Counted from the first letter of the stretch, positions 27,098-36,315 are shown. The stretch: 64,000 bases of DNA from Coprothermobacteraceae bacterium (GCA_013178255.1 JABLWY010000001.1:177501-241500); one strand, 5' to 3'. A program made the numbers and translations. Notes: generated by a model not told the origin, from the sequence alone.

Positions 27098-27101
27098 TCA
27101 A
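27073..27101 (-). promoter_or_regulatory. Strong sigma-70 promoter of the DUF5320-DUF134-Mrp-NifX operon
   Basis: On the minus strand TTGACA (27101-27096), 17-nt spacer, TATGAT (27078-27073): perfect -35 and five of six -10 matches. Transcription would start near 27066, leaving a leader of about 30 nt with an AAGGAGGTG site. Confidence 0.8.
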
Positions 27102-27148
27102 TAACTTCCTTATGGGTGGTGCTAAAATCCTTGCTGTAAGGAGTAAAG

Positions 27149-27919
27149 ATGGTCAAAAGGCTTTTGAGGGTCTTTCTTGTCAGTTTCCTTATCGCCATGC
27201 TCGGCCTTACCGCGGCAGGATGCAGCAACCAAAGGCCTGTGGTAATGGTAACCACCACGTCTTTTCGGGATTCGGGGCTCGCAGGAGCGTTAGTGCAGGT
27301 ACTGCAGAAGCAGACAGGCCTGAAAATCAGCCTTGTGGCACAGGGGTCAGGGGCTGCCGTTGAGATGCTCAAGCGCGGTGACGCTGACGTGGGCATTACG
27401 CATGCTCCCACGTTGGAAATGCAGCTAACGCACCTGGGCTGGCACAGAGTGCCTTTCATGCAGAATTACTTCTACTTGGTGGGCCCCAAACAAGACCCCG
27501 CTCGCGCCAAAAGCCTCACGCTAACCGAAGCCTTCAGGCGCATCTACCAAGGCAAGTTCTTGTTTGTATCCAGGGGTGACCAAAGCGGCACTCACATGAT
27601 GGAAAAAGCCCTGTGGGGGCTGCTGGGGCTTGACCCTGATACGTTTGGGGATTGGTACATAAAGACCCAGGCGGGTATGCTTACGTCCCTGCAGATTGCC
27701 AACGAAAAGGGCGCTTACATACTCACGGACCAGTCCACATGGCTGCGAAACCGTGACAAACTGCCTCAACTCGACTTCATAACCACATCTACCGAGGGCT
27801 TGAACACATACAGTTTCTTGTACAAGGATGCAAGGTACGCTGTCTTGTCTGAGGCTTTCTTCTCAAAAGAAGCCCAGCAGATCATCAGGCAGTTTCAATT
27901 TGAGCCGCTAGAACGCTAA
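27149..27919 (+). CDS. tupA: Tungstate-type ABC transporter substrate-binding lipoprotein (TupA)
   Basis: A 256-residue lipoprotein with signal sequence and lipobox LTAAGC. The mature part begins VVMVTTTSFRDSGLAGALVQ, close to the TTTSTxDSGL motif of TupA oxyanion-binding proteins, and continues with QGSGAAVEMLKRGDADVGIT. It would capture tungstate (or molybdate) for the permease and ATPase encoded next. The tungsten-dependent aldehyde oxidoreductase at 6911-8740 supports tungstate. ATG 27149 follows AAGGAG. Divergent from the NifX/Mrp operon across the palindromic operator. Confidence 0.88.
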   Translation: MVKRLLRVFLVSFLIAMLGLTAAGCSNQRPVVMVTTTSFRDSGLAGALVQVLQKQTGLKISLVAQGSGAAVEMLKRGDADVGITHAPTLEMQLTHLGWHRVPFMQNYFYLVGPKQDPARAKSLTLTEAFRRIYQGKFLFVSRGDQSGTHMMEKALWGLLGLDPDTFGDWYIKTQAGMLTSLQIANEKGAYILTDQSTWLRNRDKLPQLDFITTSTEGLNTYSFLYKDARYAVLSEAFFSKEAQQIIRQFQFEPLER

Positions 27920-27928
27920 AATGTAAGC

Positions 27929-28558
27929 GTGCTGAGCGCAAATATGGCATACACCTTTCTTTTCACCATAGGCACCACTACCGCTGCAGCTGTATCTGCA
28001 GTACTGCTTGCAGCCCTCTACGCTTCTTCCGTTAGTCAGCCGCGGCTCCACCTAAGTTTTTGGCGTGCCCTCAGCGGCATACCGCCTGTACTAGTGGGCC
28101 TCTTGGTCTACATGCTATTTTCACAGGCGGGGCCCTTGGGGTTCTTACGTTGGCTTTTCACGCCCAAAGCGCTTATCACGGCGCAGTTCCTGTTGGCATT
28201 GCCTACGGCTTTGGCACTCGCGCTTCGAGAACGTACGAGCTTGCCTCGCGACATGGAAGACTTTATCAGGGTCAACTTACCTAATAAGAAACATCAAGCC
28301 TATTTGGCACACCTCAAAGGCACGTTGCCCAGCACATTCTTTGTTACGTGGGGCCGCATTTTAGGCGAAGTAGGCGCAGCTACGCTGAGCGGCGGCGCCA
28401 TAGAAGGTTATACATCTACATTAGCCACCGACATTCTGTACAAGACGAACTTAGGTCAATTCAAAGAAGCGTTAGTGCTGGGCGCGCTACTGTTGGTGGT
28501 CAGCCTCATACCTTCAGTGTTCTTGGAGCTGTCTTCTTATGGTGCAAGTGGACATTAG
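27929..28558 (+). CDS. tupB: Tungstate-type ABC transporter permease (TupB)
   Basis: A 209-residue membrane permease with about five hydrophobic segments and the conserved loop region (MEDFIRVNLPNKKHQ, then GRILGEVGAATLSGGAIEG). It pairs with the TupA-like protein 9 nt upstream and the ATPase that overlaps its end. No Shine-Dalgarno sequence precedes GTG 27929; a TAAAAT hexamer (27917-27922) overlapping the tupA stop ends 6 nt before the GTG, so a second, leaderless transcript is possible. ATG 27944 is an alternative start. Confidence 0.85.
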   Translation: MLSANMAYTFLFTIGTTTAAAVSAVLLAALYASSVSQPRLHLSFWRALSGIPPVLVGLLVYMLFSQAGPLGFLRWLFTPKALITAQFLLALPTALALALRERTSLPRDMEDFIRVNLPNKKHQAYLAHLKGTLPSTFFVTWGRILGEVGAATLSGGAIEGYTSTLATDILYKTNLGQFKEALVLGALLLVVSLIPSVFLELSSYGASGH

Positions 28559-29126
28559 CTTCAGGGTTGATTCTAAAGTACTCACCATAAATGAAACCTT
28601 TGAGAACGGCCTGTATCTCATTGTGGGCCCCAACGGCTCAGGTAAGACTACTTTCCTGCGCTGCCTCTTAGGTCTTCACCCTTACGAAGGGGCTGTGCAA
28701 ATGGATGCTCCTGTGGCCTACCTGCCTCAGCATTACGAGCCTTTGCACACCAGTGTAGGCGACAACTTGGCGCTTTTTGGCGCTTTGGAGATAGCAAGAG
28801 AAGGCCCTCTAAGAGCGAAGCTGCACTTACCTGCACTAAGGCTGAGCGGCGGTGAAAAGGCTTTGCTTGGGCTCTACCAAGTGCTTGCCTTGCAGCCAAA
28901 AACGCTGCTGGTAGACGAAGTAACGGCTCACATGGACCAGCAGGCATCGCGTCAGATCGAGCAAGTGCTCTTGGAATACTCCCAACAGGCCGTAGTGTTC
29001 ATGGTCACCCATCAGTGGGATGCCCTCCTCAGGGTTCAACGTTCAGCATTAGTATTCGCAGGCACCGTGGTCCGCAAGCTGCCTTACGACTCAGCGCAAT
29101 CACTTATCTTAAGTTGGAAAGAATAG
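28539..29126 (+). CDS. tupC: Tungstate-type ABC transporter ATP-binding protein (TupC)
   Basis: A 195-residue ATPase that would energise the TupAB importer. Walker A GPNGSGKTT, signature LSGGEKALLGL, Walker B TLLVDEV and H-loop MVTHQWD are all present. It is shorter than usual ABC subunits (about 230-250 residues). The start overlaps the tupB end by 20 nt. With tupA and tupB it makes a complete importer. Confidence 0.88.
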   Translation: MVQVDISFRVDSKVLTINETFENGLYLIVGPNGSGKTTFLRCLLGLHPYEGAVQMDAPVAYLPQHYEPLHTSVGDNLALFGALEIAREGPLRAKLHLPALRLSGGEKALLGLYQVLALQPKTLLVDEVTAHMDQQASRQIEQVLLEYSQQAVVFMVTHQWDALLRVQRSALVFAGTVVRKLPYDSAQSLILSWKE

Positions 29127-29148
29127 GAACCACCATCTCGTGTAAGAA

Positions 29149-29180
29149 TTGCAACTTTTCTCAGATAACGGGTGTATAAT
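29149..29180 (+). promoter_or_regulatory. Candidate ECF-sigma promoter of the S8 protease gene
   Basis: TTGCAACTTTTC (29149-29160), 14 nt ending GGGTG, TATAAT (29175-29180). The 12-mer and the spacing are the same at 50605-50574 in front of the PspC/ECF-sigma operon. The AAC-TTT core resembles ECF-type -35 elements. Confidence 0.55.
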
Positions 29181-29195
29181 TACCTTCTACTTTGA

Positions 29196-29217
29196 CCGAC
29201 GGACTTAGAGCTGTCGG
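29196..29217 (+). promoter_or_regulatory. Leader hairpin of the S8 protease mRNA
   Basis: CCGACGG pairs with CTGTCGG (one G-U pair) around an 8-nt loop, between the promoter and the GGGGAGGGTG ribosome-binding site. It may stabilise the mRNA. Confidence 0.45.
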
Positions 29218-29238
29218 CGAAGGGGAGGGTGATCGACC

Positions 29239-32200
29239 ATGAAACCCAAAAAGCTGCTTGCCATACTCGTGTCGGTAGCCTTGCTAACCTCATTCCTGCC
29301 CATCGATGCTATTGCAGAACTGCAGGAACCACCTTACGAAGAGCTGAAGAGCGTGCTTCGCTCGGTTCTATCCGAACGCAGTCAACTGGCAGTGGAGACC
29401 ATTACCCTCGATGACGGCACGGTTCTACCCAAGGACATGTACGAGGCTATAGCGGCACGAGGAGGCAAGGTACCCATTGTAGTAGAACTGAACGTAGCCC
29501 CTTACACAACACGACAAGGGGATTGGCGGGCCTTCAAAGCTCAAGCAGAAAGCGCCCACGCACTTGCTTACGGGCAAATGAAGACATCGGTTCCAAGCGC
29601 GGTCAAGAAGCATGACCTCTATACCGCTTTGAACGGCTTTACTGCTGAGGTCTCTTTGAAGGACTTGAAGTCAGCGGTGGGTCAGTCAGGCGTGGGGCTC
29701 ATAAAGGCAGTCTACGTGGCAGGGTGGCACCAGTTAGACGACCTGCCAGAGCCTGCGGATGGCGAGGGGACGCTTCCTGATATGGTCAACTCTGCGCCCT
29801 TGATCGGAGCTTATGAAGCTTGGGCTTCAGGCTACACGGGCGAAGGCCAGTACGTAGCTGTGATCGATACAGGTATTGACTACACCCACGAGAACTTTGG
29901 TGGATACAACAACTTCCCTAACGACAAGGTACCCTACGGGTATGACTTCTACTACAGAGACAACGACCCCATGGATCACTTTGGGCATGGCACCCACGTA
30001 GCGGGTACTGTGGCAGGCATAGGGGCGGCATACTATCCCAACAAAAACGGTGTACTTACGCCGGTGAAGGGCGTAGCGCCTGATGCCAAGCTTGTGGCAG
30101 CTAAGGTGTTCTCTGACAACGAGGAGGAAGACCCCTACGCTTGGGAAGATGACATAGTGGCAGCCATTGATTGGATAGCCTATATCAAAGCTGTGCAGGG
30201 CGTCAACATAGCGGCCGCGAACATGTCTTTGGGTGCCCGAAAAGGCTTCGATTACCCCGAAGACCCTGAACAAGCTGCCATCAAACGTGCTTACGAGGTG
30301 GGTATTACTTTCGCCATTAGCGCGGGCAACAACGCCTATTTTGACTATTCTGTTCTGTTCAACGCTGGCGATTACTACACCACTTACGTCAAAGATGTGG
30401 CTCAGGTGGGTTCGCCTGGCACGAGCCGCTATGCCATAACGGTGGCTGCCGTGAATAACCAAGGTGCTGTGATCAGGGGTGAGCAGCTCACTTATGGCAC
30501 CGACAGCGTGCTTTACCTGGCTAGCCCTGAGGCGCCTCATCCTGTGGATGTGTTTGGCAGCAGCCCCGTAATGCTCGTAGATGCAGGGGGACAGCTCTGT
30601 GCACCCAATGGAGCTGATTACTCCAACAAGGTAGTGCTTATCGACAGAGGCACCTGCTCATTCGCTGATAAGGTCAACAACGCCAGGAGCCAAGGAGCGG
30701 TGGGCATAATAGTGGGCAACTACGACTCCGACGTTTCTTTGGTCAGCATGGCTTTGGGCACCGCTGCGCGTACCATCCCTGCTGTGTTCGTCAACGGCCC
30801 CCACAAGCTCAAACTCAGGGCAGCCATACAAACAGCAGGCGGCTCCCTGGAGGCTACTTTCACTCGTGAAATTGGCATAGATTATGGTGCCACCAACAGT
30901 GCTTCCATTGCTACTTTCACTTCTTGGGGACCTGCCCCCAACCTTGCATTTAAACCTACGGTTGCTGCGCCTGGCGTAGATGTATGGTCTTCTGTGCCTG
31001 GCAACGCCTATGCTTCCTATCAGGGTACTTCTATGGCTGCGCCCCATGTGGCAGGTGCAGTCGCCCTTATCAAGCAGGCTCACCCCGACTGGATGCCCGA
31101 GCAAATCAAGCAGGCTTTAGTAAACACAGCAGAACCTTTAGGTACTTACAGCCCAAGAGTGCAGGGAGCAGGTAGGATAAACGTGGCAAAAGCCATAGCA
31201 AACAGTGTGTTTATCACCTACAACGCCCAACCCTATGCTGAACTCGGCGTGTTCAGTTCACCAAAGGCTATCACCCTGACCATCACCAACCAAGGCAGTT
31301 CTGCTTTCACTGCGGCGCTGTCTGGGTACCTACGCGTAACTGACGCACAGTACGCCTACTACAACGCTGGAAGGATGTTTGCAGGTGGCACGGTTTCCGT
31401 TCCATCAGCCGTTACCGTGCCTGCCCACTCTTCAGCTACCATCGCTGTAGTGGTGCAGCCGGCTTCCTATTGGAAGAACGTGTTCATCGACGGGAGAGTC
31501 GTGTTCACGTCCGCTGATTTCACGCGTGTATTCCCGCTCATGGGTTACTACGGCGACTGGTCGCTTTACAGCGATGCGGACACCCTTGAAGGTGACAGCA
31601 GGTACCCGTTCAACAACAACTTAATAGACCTGCCCTATTGGAACTACGACTCTTGGAACCTTGTTACCGGGCTCTATTGGTACGACGGAGAGGATTTCTA
31701 CTACATCGCGAAAGCCATGTTTGATAAGTATGGTTACGCCTACGTCTTTGATAGGCGCTCGCTGGCTATCAGCCCGCATTCGCGCAGTAGTGTGTTCAAC
31801 GACCACGCTTGGGTGGCACTAAACCTACTCAGGAACGCAGAAACGTTGACCGTCAAAGTGTACGATGCTAAAGGCAAATTGGTGAAAACGTTAGCGCAGG
31901 AGCAGTTCGTGCGCGGAACGCCCTTAGGTTCTGCCTTGGTGGGTTGGGATCAGCCGTGGATGTGGGACGGCACCAATCAGCAGGGAGGCAGGGTGCCCGA
32001 CGGGCTGTACACGTTGGTCATCGAAGCCAACCCGGGTACCGTCATAACTGACCCCACGCCGCAACCATCTCAGGTTATGTACATACCAGTAATGGTGGAT
32101 CGCAAGCCGCCCCAGTCGGGCATAACACTTGATGCAGCCGTGCCCTTTGGCAACGCCATCGTGCCCACGGCTTCCAGAGTGACACTCACCTTAACAGGTA

Positions 32201-32688
32201 CGGACGAGAGCACCGTGCTCGGCTACTACTTGATGTGGAGTGGCAAATGGGCCGATGCCGGCTTCGATGATTGGAACACGACAGCCACCACCCTTAGCAT
32301 TGCCTCTTTGGGCAGCTATGCCGACGGTGTTAAACTGCCCATGCAGGCAGTAGCCGTAGACGGCGCTGGCAACGCAGCCCTTACGACTACCTACTTGGTT
32401 TATGACAATCCCACGAGCACGGTGGCGGTGGACAAGTTCAAGGCTGAGTACAAAGGCGGGACTGTGGAAGTTAGCGGCAAGATCTTGTACGCGCCAGGCG
32501 CAGCCTACACCATAACCATAATGGAGGCCTCGTTGGGCGTGGTTGCTACGGCCACAGGCATAGCTACGAGCGACAGCTACTCCATCAGCCACCGCTATGC
32601 GCTGCCCAAGGGCAACTACACGGCAATCATTGACGCTACGGACATTTACGGCAGGGCGGTGCATCTCGAGGTTATCGTTAAGCAGTAA
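29239..32688 (+). CDS. Large secreted S8 subtilisin-family protease with PA domain
   Basis: A 1149-residue exported protease. Signal peptide 1-28 (LLTSFLPIDAIAE), N-terminal inhibitor-like prosegment to about 185, then the subtilase domain with the triad Asp about 210 (VIDTGIDYTHENF), His about 251 (FGHGTHVAGT) and Ser about 598 (GTSMAAPHVAGA). A protease-associated domain is inserted between His and Ser (VVLIDRGTCSFADKVNNARS). The C-terminal half has beta-sandwich segments, including a FlgD-Ig-like part (WDGTNQQGGRVPDGLYTLVI). It would digest external protein to feed peptide importers. ATG 29239 follows GGGGAGGGTG. Single-gene unit with its own promoter and a strong terminator. The promoter resembles that of the ECF-sigma operon. 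Confidence 0.95.
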   Translation: MKPKKLLAILVSVALLTSFLPIDAIAELQEPPYEELKSVLRSVLSERSQLAVETITLDDGTVLPKDMYEAIAARGGKVPIVVELNVAPYTTRQGDWRAFKAQAESAHALAYGQMKTSVPSAVKKHDLYTALNGFTAEVSLKDLKSAVGQSGVGLIKAVYVAGWHQLDDLPEPADGEGTLPDMVNSAPLIGAYEAWASGYTGEGQYVAVIDTGIDYTHENFGGYNNFPNDKVPYGYDFYYRDNDPMDHFGHGTHVAGTVAGIGAAYYPNKNGVLTPVKGVAPDAKLVAAKVFSDNEEEDPYAWEDDIVAAIDWIAYIKAVQGVNIAAANMSLGARKGFDYPEDPEQAAIKRAYEVGITFAISAGNNAYFDYSVLFNAGDYYTTYVKDVAQVGSPGTSRYAITVAAVNNQGAVIRGEQLTYGTDSVLYLASPEAPHPVDVFGSSPVMLVDAGGQLCAPNGADYSNKVVLIDRGTCSFADKVNNARSQGAVGIIVGNYDSDVSLVSMALGTAARTIPAVFVNGPHKLKLRAAIQTAGGSLEATFTREIGIDYGATNSASIATFTSWGPAPNLAFKPTVAAPGVDVWSSVPGNAYASYQGTSMAAPHVAGAVALIKQAHPDWMPEQIKQALVNTAEPLGTYSPRVQGAGRINVAKAIANSVFITYNAQPYAELGVFSSPKAITLTITNQGSSAFTAALSGYLRVTDAQYAYYNAGRMFAGGTVSVPSAVTVPAHSSATIAVVVQPASYWKNVFIDGRVVFTSADFTRVFPLMGYYGDWSLYSDADTLEGDSRYPFNNNLIDLPYWNYDSWNLVTGLYWYDGEDFYYIAKAMFDKYGYAYVFDRRSLAISPHSRSSVFNDHAWVALNLLRNAETLTVKVYDAKGKLVKTLAQEQFVRGTPLGSALVGWDQPWMWDGTNQQGGRVPDGLYTLVIEANPGTVITDPTPQPSQVMYIPVMVDRKPPQSGITLDAAVPFGNAIVPTASRVTLTLTGTDESTVLGYYLMWSGKWADAGFDDWNTTATTLSIASLGSYADGVKLPMQAVAVDGAGNAALTTTYLVYDNPTSTVAVDKFKAEYKGGTVEVSGKILYAPGAAYTITIMEASLGVVATATGIATSDSYSISHRYALPKGNYTAIIDATDIYGRAVHLEVIVKQ

Positions 32689-32702
32689 ACATAGTGTGGA
32701 TT

Positions 32703-32735
32703 TAGGGGGAGCCCCAGAGCTCCCCCTAGTTTTTG
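32703..32735 (+). terminator. Terminator of the S8 protease gene
   Basis: TAGGGGGAGC and GCTCCCCCTA form a 10-bp stem with a 6-nt loop, followed by GTTTTTG. Confidence 0.9.
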
Positions 32736-32990
32736 TCATCGGGTGGCACGTTTGTTGCACATAAAGGAGTGTCAGAGGCCTGTGCGTGGGGACCTGCCCC
32801 ACACGAGGTGGAGCACCTAAGGGCGACGAACTAGGCAAGAACACCTAAAGCGGGGAACACCTTGGGCAAGGCTACCTTGGTGGTGAAGACCTTGTGGACA
32901 GCCACCTGGTGGTAGCAGAACACCTACAGAAGAGATTACCTAAGGCAGGAGCAACTCAAAATCTAAAACACCTCAAAAGGAGGGAAAAGA
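32736..32990 (+). promoter_or_regulatory. Long leader of the 1089-residue surface protein gene, with phased CACCT-like repeats
   Basis: The gene-free stretch between the protease terminator and ATG 32991 holds nine YACCT/GACCT elements at 32814, 32842, 32858, 32873, 32888, 32903, 32921, 32937 and 32969. Between 32842 and 32937 the spacing is 15-18 nt, and the last step is 32. The elements look like degenerate copies of a 15-16-nt unit. The end carries AAAAGGAGGG before the ATG. I found no convincing -35/-10 pair. Confidence 0.5.
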
Positions 32991-35900
32991 ATGAAAAAGC
33001 TACTTTCTTTGGTAGCCGTGCTCGCTCTCGTCTTGACCTTGGCTCCGGTAGCGACAGTTAACGCAGCTGCTGACCCTGTGTTCTACGATGAAACGGGTGC
33101 CTGGCAGCAGATAGGTGGAGCATGGTACTTTGTAGTAAACTACAAGATGCTCAACGCACCTGCCACCGGTGAAGTACAGCTCAAGTATGGCACCACGGTT
33201 TTGGCCACTGCGGCAATTGGACAGCCGGTTGCGCTACCCTACGGGACAGCTACCACTAACATTCAGTACGCAGCTTCGAATTTGGTACTTTATCTGACTG
33301 ACAACTGCTCAAAGACGATCCCAATAACCTTCTACAAGTTCAGCACGGACTTGGGCGCCTTTGCTAGCGGCGACAAAGTAACTTTTAGTGCTGAGGTATT
33401 CCCAATTTACGGCTATTATGAGGCACATGCTGGCATAAAGACCCCATCCTACGCGCTAGTCTATACGCCATACGACCAGCAGTTGGCTACGGTGCCGTTC
33501 ACGGTTACTGTTCCGTATGCCACTGATCCCAGCAAGATTGCTGCTTATAAGATAAATCAGAGGTCCTTTAACTACTACGGACCTGCCAACACTTCCAGCA
33601 AGCAGGCTTACGTATCAGTGTACGATGACGCAGGTACCTTGTTGTATAAATATCCGTTGACAGTTAACAAAGCCACGTTCACCTTTGGCACGCCTGTGGT
33701 GACCAAAGTTACCGACACCAAGATAGGGCTTATGGTGCCCGTGACTTATGGTTCGGGCAACGTGGTTCCCAATGGCACTGACGTCAATGTCAAGCTGGGT
33801 GACCAGACCTTTAGCGGAACAATCAACGTCATAAGTGGTGCCTCTTACCTAATGGTTGATGTCGACAAACCTGCACCTGGCACATACACTTACGAGGTGT
33901 CCTCTAATCTTGATACCACGGACAAGACGCACGTGGACGGCAAGGGCAACTTCTCCTTTACATGGGGCGCTGGCTTGTTCCTGTCTGGGGTAACTTCTTG
34001 GACTCAGAATGCTACGACCCCCATCAACGTCGCAGTTACTGGTCTGAACGCACGCATAAAGCGGCTATGGGTTTCCGTGGATGACCCCGCAGGTGCTTTG
34101 GATGGTAACTATGGTTGGTCAAATGACTACTTTGAGCTTCCTGGCTGGGGTGTCGAGTTTACTGGTGACAGCAACCTCGAGACTCCCACAGTAGTGTATG
34201 AGGCCAACAAGGTGTTCTACTCTGTACCGGCTCCTAAGGACTACTACTGGGACGTAGATCAGCCATCAGCTACTATCATGGTGTGGCCTCTGAGAGGCGG
34301 ATCATTCACGGTAACGGTGAAGGCATTGTTGTCCAACAACCAGTTTGTCACTCTGACTAAGACTTACAACGTAAGCTTGTACAGATGGCAAATAGAAGTC
34401 AGCAACAAGGCCCCCAAGGTGGGCGAGGTAGTCACGGTTACTGTAACGCTCACTGACAGACAGGGCAATCCTGTTAACAACGCTAAGGTTGCCGTTGGAA
34501 CTAGCGAAAGCTCGATTACGGCCAGCGTTGAAGGCGTTACCGCTAATGTCAACAATGGTGTCTACACGCTGAAGATACCAAAGACTGCTGCGGCTGGGCC
34601 GTACTACATGTACGTTTACGAGCGTGATGGCGCAGGGTACAAGACCACTTACAACGTGAAAGCTAAGGTTGTAACTATCTCTCCTGCTGATTACTACAAG
34701 GTGACTCTGAGCGCCACTAGCATATTGGCAGGTGGACAGATCGAAGTTAAAGTCGTGGACCCGTTGGACAATAAGCCCGTCGCTGACGCAGCCGTTACCG
34801 TGTACAACCCTGTTCTCGACGAGACATACGCCGCTAACAACACTAACGCCGAAGGCAAGACGACCATTGTTACTACGGACAGGAGATTCTCAGAGTATCT
34901 TGGTCCATACACCGTAAAAGTGGTGAAGGGCGATAACGCTGGCTACGCAGAGTTCAGCCTTCAACTTCCTGTGTCCATGACTGCGCCGAACGATGGCATT
35001 GCGAACCTGTATCTACCCGAGACCATAGTGGTCGAGACAGGAACTGGCATGCTGCCAACTCAGAATTCTGTCGAGCTAGACACTGACACCTACTACTACA
35101 CGAACGCGAGCGGGGGGTTGGATGAAAAAGATGCCATTAGTCTGAGCTACGAGAAAGAAGTTGCGTTGAACAAGCTGATCGTATCTGGAAGTTTCACTCT
35201 TTCCGATTCAAGGCTAGATCCTGCAAAACTGAACATATATGTGGTGTACAAAGTGGGCGATGCTTCGTACACCATAGGTACACTAACTCCTAGCTACGAC
35301 CACAAGCTCGAGATCCTTGTGCCTGCAGTGTACGTGGGTGATTTCTTCGAAGACTTTGGTGTAAAAGTCACAGATGCGCACGGCAACCCAGTGGTTGGCC
35401 ACCTTGTTTACCTGAAGGCGTCCGATATGGCGAACGCAGTTGACGCATATACGGACAAGGAAGGCGTTGCTCACTTTAAGAACATCGACGTGGTGGCAGG
35501 CGGTACCATAGAGGCTTGGGAGGAAGACACCAAATTAGGCCTCAAGGACATACGCGTTGCCAAAACCACAAGGCCCGCTCCTAAAGTAGCTGTTGACCCG
35601 ACTGAGATCACGGCCGGTAAGGATACCAACCTGACATTGACTTTGGTGGGCGCTGACGCGAAGCCAGTACCTGTGGGTAAGAGCGTACAGATCAACCTCG
35701 GCTCCTTCTCCTACGTGTCCGTAATAGCTGCTGACGGCAAGGTTCAGTTCAAGCTGCCAGCCGCGAACATGGAAGTAGGCACCATGTACGGTGTCGTCAG
35801 GGTGGAGGGTTACGAAGCTGCATCCTTCACGCTGAAGGTCAATGCAGCTCCAGTAACACCTGCTCCTCAGGTTACCATTGTGCTCAGCCTCAACCAGGAC

Positions 35901-36260
35901 ATCTACACCATGAATGGGCAGATTAAGTTCTGGGACGCTGCTCCTTACATTAAGAACGGCAGGACCATGGTGCCTCTGAGAGCATTGGCTGAGGCTCTTG
36001 GCTTCCAGGTTGGTTGGGACGGCGCAACGAAGACTGTCAGCATTTGGAAGGCCGACCAGAACCCAGCAGTAGATACCCCATACATCATGCTGCAGATTGG
36101 CACCACAACTGCTAAGGTGGGCAGCGCACTGTATGAACTCGACGTAGCAGCTGAGATAGTCAACAACAGGACCATGGTGCCTCTCAGGTTCGTAGCTGAG
36201 AACCTCGGCTACACCGTGCAGTGGACACCACCCAGCACCGTAACTTTGGTGAAGCCATAG
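32991..36260 (+). CDS. Large secreted surface protein with Ig-like repeats and C-terminal stalk domain
   Basis: A 1089-residue exported protein of unknown function. Signal peptide 1-26 (APVATVNAAADP). Long beta-rich N-terminal half, then Big-1/invasin-like Ig repeats from about 470 (KVGEVVTVTVTLTDRQGNPV; then LAGGQIEVKVVDPLDNKPV; a further one near 860), and a copper-amine-oxidase-N stalk domain at about 965-1089 with IKNGRTMVPLRALAE and VNNRTMVPLRFVAE blocks. No catalytic motif or sorting signal is seen. Similar stalk domains end the two glucan-active proteins at 18-25 kb, so they may share a mode of cell-surface attachment. Strong terminator follows; ATG 32991 has AAAAGGAGGG. Confidence 0.85.
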   Translation: MKKLLSLVAVLALVLTLAPVATVNAAADPVFYDETGAWQQIGGAWYFVVNYKMLNAPATGEVQLKYGTTVLATAAIGQPVALPYGTATTNIQYAASNLVLYLTDNCSKTIPITFYKFSTDLGAFASGDKVTFSAEVFPIYGYYEAHAGIKTPSYALVYTPYDQQLATVPFTVTVPYATDPSKIAAYKINQRSFNYYGPANTSSKQAYVSVYDDAGTLLYKYPLTVNKATFTFGTPVVTKVTDTKIGLMVPVTYGSGNVVPNGTDVNVKLGDQTFSGTINVISGASYLMVDVDKPAPGTYTYEVSSNLDTTDKTHVDGKGNFSFTWGAGLFLSGVTSWTQNATTPINVAVTGLNARIKRLWVSVDDPAGALDGNYGWSNDYFELPGWGVEFTGDSNLETPTVVYEANKVFYSVPAPKDYYWDVDQPSATIMVWPLRGGSFTVTVKALLSNNQFVTLTKTYNVSLYRWQIEVSNKAPKVGEVVTVTVTLTDRQGNPVNNAKVAVGTSESSITASVEGVTANVNNGVYTLKIPKTAAAGPYYMYVYERDGAGYKTTYNVKAKVVTISPADYYKVTLSATSILAGGQIEVKVVDPLDNKPVADAAVTVYNPVLDETYAANNTNAEGKTTIVTTDRRFSEYLGPYTVKVVKGDNAGYAEFSLQLPVSMTAPNDGIANLYLPETIVVETGTGMLPTQNSVELDTDTYYYTNASGGLDEKDAISLSYEKEVALNKLIVSGSFTLSDSRLDPAKLNIYVVYKVGDASYTIGTLTPSYDHKLEILVPAVYVGDFFEDFGVKVTDAHGNPVVGHLVYLKASDMANAVDAYTDKEGVAHFKNIDVVAGGTIEAWEEDTKLGLKDIRVAKTTRPAPKVAVDPTEITAGKDTNLTLTLVGADAKPVPVGKSVQINLGSFSYVSVIAADGKVQFKLPAANMEVGTMYGVVRVEGYEAASFTLKVNAAPVTPAPQVTIVLSLNQDIYTMNGQIKFWDAAPYIKNGRTMVPLRALAEALGFQVGWDGATKTVSIWKADQNPAVDTPYIMLQIGTTTAKVGSALYELDVAAEIVNNRTMVPLRFVAENLGYTVQWTPPSTVTLVKP

Positions 36261-36281
36261 GTCGAAACAACGTTTCACCCA

Positions 36282-36315
36282 GGGGGCGCCCTTAGGGGCG
36301 CCCCCTTTTGTTTTT
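36282..36315 (+). terminator. Terminator of the surface protein gene
   Basis: GGGGGCGCCC-TTAG-GGGCGCCCCC followed by TTTTGTTTTT: a strong intrinsic terminator. Confidence 0.95.

Noticed and set aside
32814-32973. CRISPR-like array
   Set aside because: The units are only about 15-16 nt, degenerate, without constant repeats and unique spacers, and no cas genes are nearby.
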